DNA of 64,000 bases from Nocardioides sp. B-3 (GTDB lineage: Bacteria; Actinomycetota; Actinomycetes; Propionibacteriales; Nocardioidaceae). The translations under genes and the position numbers were made by a program. The DNA is taken from positions 620,001 to 684,000 of the forward strand of contig NZ_CP087968.1 in NCBI RefSeq assembly GCF_024703895.1. Direction: 5' to 3'. The notes under the pieces are model-generated. The model saw nothing but the letters and a program-made list of their open reading frames with translations. It was not told the DNA's origin and did no database searches. Shown here piece by piece: positions 61,457-64,000 of the stretch; position 1 is the first letter of the stretch, and every line of letters begins with the position of its first letter.

Positions 61457-62559
61457 TCAGCTGCCGGCGAGCCGGTCGACGGCTGCGTCGATCCGCTCGT
61501 CGGTGGCGGTGAAGGCGACGCGCACGTGCCGTGAACCGGCCGAGCCGTAGAAGTCGCCCGGAGCGACCAGGATGCCGAGCTCGGCCAGCGCGGCGACGGT
61601 GCTCCAGCAGTCCTCGCCACGCGTGCTCCACAGGTAGAGCGACGCCTCGGAGTGGTCGATGGTGAAGCCGGCGAGCAGCAGGGCTTCCTTGAGCTTGGCC
61701 CGCCGGGCGGCGTACGTCGCGTGCTGCTCGACGACGTGTGCGTCGTCGTCGAGGGCCGCGATCATGGCGCGCTGCTGCGGCATCGGCATCTGCAGGCCGA
61801 GGTTCTTGCGTACGGCGAGGAGCTCGCCGACCGGGCCGGGTCGCCGGCGACGAACGCGCAGCGGTAGCCCGCGAGGTTGGAGCGCTTGGACAGCGAGTGG
61901 ACGCTGAGGATGCCCTCGTGGGAGTCGCCGCAGACGTCGGGGTGGAGCACGCTGATCGGTTCGGTGTCCCGGGCGCACTCGAGGTAGCACTCGTCGGAGA
62001 CCGGGGATCGTGCCGCGCTCGCGGCACCACTCGACGACCTTGCGCAGGTGCTCGAGGGGCAGCACCTTGCCGGTCGGGTTGGACGGCGAGTTGAGCCAGA
62101 GCAGTCGCGGCGTCTCGGGGCCGAAGGCGGTCAGCGAGTCGGTGGCGAGTGCTCGCGCTCCTGCGAGCGCCGCACCGACCTCGTAGGTCGGGTAGGCGAG
62201 CGCGGGGTAGCCGATCAGGTCGCCCGCACCGATCCCGAGGTGGATCGCCATCGAGCCGATCAGCTCCTTGGAGCCGATCACCGGCAGCACGCCGTCCGGG
62301 CCGAGGCCGGTCACGCCGAAGCGGCGCGACAGCCAGTCGATCGCCGCCTGCCGGGTCTCGGGCAGCCCGATCGTCGTGGGGTAGCCGGGCGAGTCCGCGG
62401 CCGCCCGCAGCGCGGCCCTGGACGAGCGCGGGCGTCGGGTCGACGGGCGTACCGATCGAGAGGTCGACGATGCCGTCAGGGTGTGCGCGCGGTCGCGGCG
62501 TAGGACGTGAGCTTGTCCCACGGAAAGTCCGGGAGCCGGGTCGAGACCCGGCCGCTCAC
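61457..62559 (-). CDS. dapC: Succinyldiaminopimelate transaminase, frameshifted
   Basis: A class I/II PLP aminotransferase of about 365 residues that makes N-succinyl-LL-DAP with glutamate as amino donor. It begins VSGRVSTRLPDFPWDKLTSY and contains DLSIGTPVDPTPALVQAALR, GSKELIGSMAIHLGIGAGDL, LLWLNSPSNPTGKVLPLEHL and the PLP Lys in HSLSKRSNLAGYRCAF. Breaks are near 62485, 62415, 62005 and 61845. GTG 62559 overlaps the ferredoxin stop (GTGA); the fdx-dapC pair is a conserved actinobacterial arrangement and supports the name. Confidence 0.9.
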
Positions 62560-62882
62560 TCGTCGTGCTCTTGGGGAGGCAGCGCGGCGATGAACGGGTG
62601 GTCCTTGTCGATCTCACCCATCTTGGCGGCGCCACCGGGCGAGCCGAGGTCGTCGAAGAAGTCCACGTTTGCCTTGTAGTACTCCTTCCACTCCTCCGGG
62701 GTGTCGTCCTCGTAGAAGATCGCCTCGACCGGGCAGACCGGTTCGCAGGCGCCGCAGTCGACGCACTCGTCGGGGTGGATGTAGAGCATGCGCTTGCCCT
62801 CGTAGATGCAGTCGACGGGGCACTCGTCGACGCACGCGCGGTCCTTGAGGTCGACGCACGGCTGGGCGATGACGTAGGTCAC
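62556..62882 (-). CDS. fdxA: 7Fe-8S ferredoxin
   Basis: 108 residues, intact, from GTG 62882 with GAGGA upstream. The first cluster is ligated by C in AQPCVDLKDRACVDECPVDC (3Fe-4S type spacing), the second by CVDCGACEPVCPVEAIFYED (4Fe-4S). The C-terminal extension (WKEYYKANVDFFDDLGSPGG) is typical of the mycobacterial FdxA type. It precedes dapC with a four-base overlap. Confidence 0.95.
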   Translation of the reverse strand: MTYVIAQPCVDLKDRACVDECPVDCIYEGKRMLYIHPDECVDCGACEPVCPVEAIFYEDDTPEEWKEYYKANVDFFDDLGSPGGAAKMGEIDKDHPFIAALPPQEHDE

Positions 62883-62936
62883 CGAATCCTCCTGAGGGGG
62901 CACGGGGTGGGACGCGACCAACCTTAGTATCTCGAC

Positions 62937-63879
62937 ATGACCGATGCGCCGGAACCCCACACCGTGGGCAGGCACCAACTCGGTCCGCACGTCGTCGGCA
63001 CGCGCATCGTGGTGCGCCACCTGCTGCCGGACGGTCGTGCCACGGACGTCCTCGGCGTCTGTACGGCGTGGGCCGACGGCCTCGTGACGATCGACTCGCT
63101 GAGGGGGCCGGTGAGGATCGCGGTGGCCGACATCGTCACCGGCAAGCCGGTGCCGCCCCGCGCCTCGGTCCGCCAGCGGGTCCCGGCCCGCGACATCGAG
63201 CTGCACTCCTTCGCGCACTGGGACGAGATGCTGCGCGAGCCCGTCGGCGAGTGGTTGGTTCGGAGCTCTCCCCCGGTTGGCGGCCGGCTGCTCAAGCGCG
63301 CCAACTCCGCGCTGGCAATGGGCGACCCCGGCGTCGCCCTGACGGCGGCCGCCGACGCCGTACGCGCTGCCTATGCGCGACTCGAGCGACCCGCCCCCGG
63401 CTCAGATCGAGCTCGGGTCGACGGTGGAGGCCGGGCTGCTCGATCTCGGCTGGACCCCGCTTGGCCACGGCGACTCGCACACCCAGCTCGCGCCCGTCTC
63501 GCGGGCCCTGCGCTCATGTAACCGGCGTTTGCAGGAACTGAACGGCCCACGCAACGGCCGTTCAGTGGGTGCAACCGCCGGTTACATCGAAGAGGGCGAC
63601 CGCCTGCGCGTTGAGTACGGCGACGAGCCGGTCATCGCCCGGGGCGAGGCGTCCGTCGATGGAGACTGGCTCGGCCTCACCCACCTCGTCGTCGACCCGG
63701 CACACCGGCGTCAGGGGCTCGCCACGCGAGTGCTCGCCGAGCTGCTCGACTGGGGCGCCACCCGCGGCGCGACCACCGCCCGGCTGCACGTCGAGACCGA
63801 CAACCGGGCCGGCATGGCGACGTACGAACCACTCGGGTTCGTCACCCACCACACCAACCGCTACCTCGCGGCGCCATGA
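62937..63879 (+). CDS. GNAT-family N-acetyltransferase with N-terminal extension and palindrome-encoded insert
   Basis: About 313 residues. The N-terminal half (VLGVCTAWADGLVTIDSLRG to DIELHSFAHWDEMLREPVGE) belongs to a long actinobacterial GNAT type. The C-terminal GNAT fold has LTHLVVDPAHRRQGLATRVL with the acetyl-CoA loop RRQGLA and GFVTHHTNRYLAAP at the end. A break lies near 63385. Between SRALRS and EEGDRL sits a 24-codon stretch encoded by a 72-bp near-palindrome at 63516-63587, in frame. Convergent with the CHRD gene. Confidence 0.8.
63516..63587 (+). repeat. 72-bp near-palindrome inside the acetyltransferase gene
   Basis: The left arm ATGTAACCGGCG... (63516-63547) pairs with the right arm (63556-63587) at 28 of 32 positions around CACGCAAC. 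The length is 24 codons and the reading frame is kept through it, from SRALRS into EEGDRL. It is unlike the other palindromes in the window. Confidence 0.8.
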
Positions 63880-63880
63880 G

Positions 63881-63919
63881 CGCTTGGACCTGAGTCTTCT
63901 CGAGACTCAGGTCCAAGCG
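63881..63919. terminator. Perfect 17-bp hairpin between convergent GNAT and CHRD genes
   Basis: CGCTTGGACCTGAGTCT (63881-63897) and its exact complement (63903-63919) flank TCTCG. It begins one base after the acetyltransferase stop and ends nine bases before the CHRD stop, as expected for a bidirectional terminator. Confidence 0.75.
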
Positions 63920-63928
63920 ACGACGGGA

Positions 63929-64000
63929 TCAGTGCCCGGCGTGCAGCTGCGCGCGGATGGCGCCGCCGGGGTATTCACCGTTGTGGACGTTGACGTAGAA
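63929..64000 (-). CDS. C-terminal end of a CHRD-domain protein (cut by the window)
   Basis: The last 23 codons read FYVNVHNGEYPGGAIRAQLH-AGH then stop. FYVNVHN and PGGAIRAQL are the conserved end of the CHRD domain, found in secreted bacterial proteins related to chordin. The rest lies to the right of the window. Confidence 0.8.
   Translation of the reverse strand, partial: FYVNVHNGEYPGGAIRAQLHAGH

Overview
The window is about 70% G+C, almost fully coding, and reads as a chromosomal segment of a Gram-positive actinobacterium, most likely of the Nocardioidaceae (Nocardioides-like). That placement is an inference. It rests on the actinobacterial gene blocks seen here (ftsE-ftsX beside prfB, sigE-rseA-htrA, a DUF3117 gene, a very large NAD-glutamate dehydrogenase, paired DUF2505 genes, separate Ku/ligase/polymerase NHEJ genes, an ileS T-box with a very short stem I) and on frequent GTG starts with 4-base ATGA/GTGA overlaps.

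Layout. 1-3.3 kb: coiled-coil M23-type hydrolase activator, ftsX and ftsE (division), then a lipoprotein. 3.3-10.1 kb: prfB, a secreted protein, and a Tad-type pilus/secretion operon read leftward (cpaF, tadB, tadC, a small pilin-like gene and three TadE/G-like genes). 10.2-12.7 kb: an S26-like protein and a two-component system. 12.7-17.1 kb: DNA end joining (polymerase/primase, ATP-dependent ligase, Ku) around an acyl-CoA synthetase. 17-24.6 kb: SDR, a sigma factor with its membrane partner, and glutamate dehydrogenase. 24.7-33.8 kb: two DUF2505 genes, a beta-propeller lipoprotein, a 43-residue membrane protein, pruA, a WS/DGAT acyltransferase, a lipoprotein/membrane-protein pair and an RTX-repeat protein. 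33.8-36.1 kb: TadZ/CpaE and SAF (CpaB-like) genes, the missing part of a Tad system, and an excisionase-type HTH gene. 36.1-39.6 kb: sigE-rseA-htrA envelope-stress block with an O-methyltransferase. 39.6-50.7 kb: a hairpin repeat array, a YdhR-like gene, pepA, DUF3117, a PaaX-type regulator with an enoyl-CoA hydratase, M14 peptidase, DivIVA-domain protein, LOG protein, dapE, an LLM oxidoreductase, and a degenerate ABC exporter with a P-loop partner. 50.7-64 kb: ileS with T-box, a nuclease-like gene between two related palindromes, DinB, dapD, a peptidoglycan-hydrolase-like protein, a TPR regulator divergent from a cupin, dapC, ferredoxin, a GNAT carrying an in-frame palindromic insert, and the end of a CHRD gene.

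How genes work together. dapD, dapC and dapE cover three consecutive steps of the succinylase branch of diaminopimelate/lysine synthesis. PruA and the large glutamate dehydrogenase would carry proline to 2-oxoglutarate. SigE, RseA and HtrA form an envelope-stress circuit.

Sequence quality. More than half of the protein genes, including essential ones (ftsX, ileS, dapE, dapC), are broken by single-base frameshifts. Nearly every one I traced is repaired by removing one base, often from a G/C run, so I treat them as sequence errors and give each gene as one feature with approximate break positions. No rRNA, tRNA, CRISPR array, insertion sequence or prophage was seen. The most unusual content is a set of long perfect or near-perfect palindromes: 39.6, 50.75, 54.66, 55.85, 63.52 and 63.88 kb.
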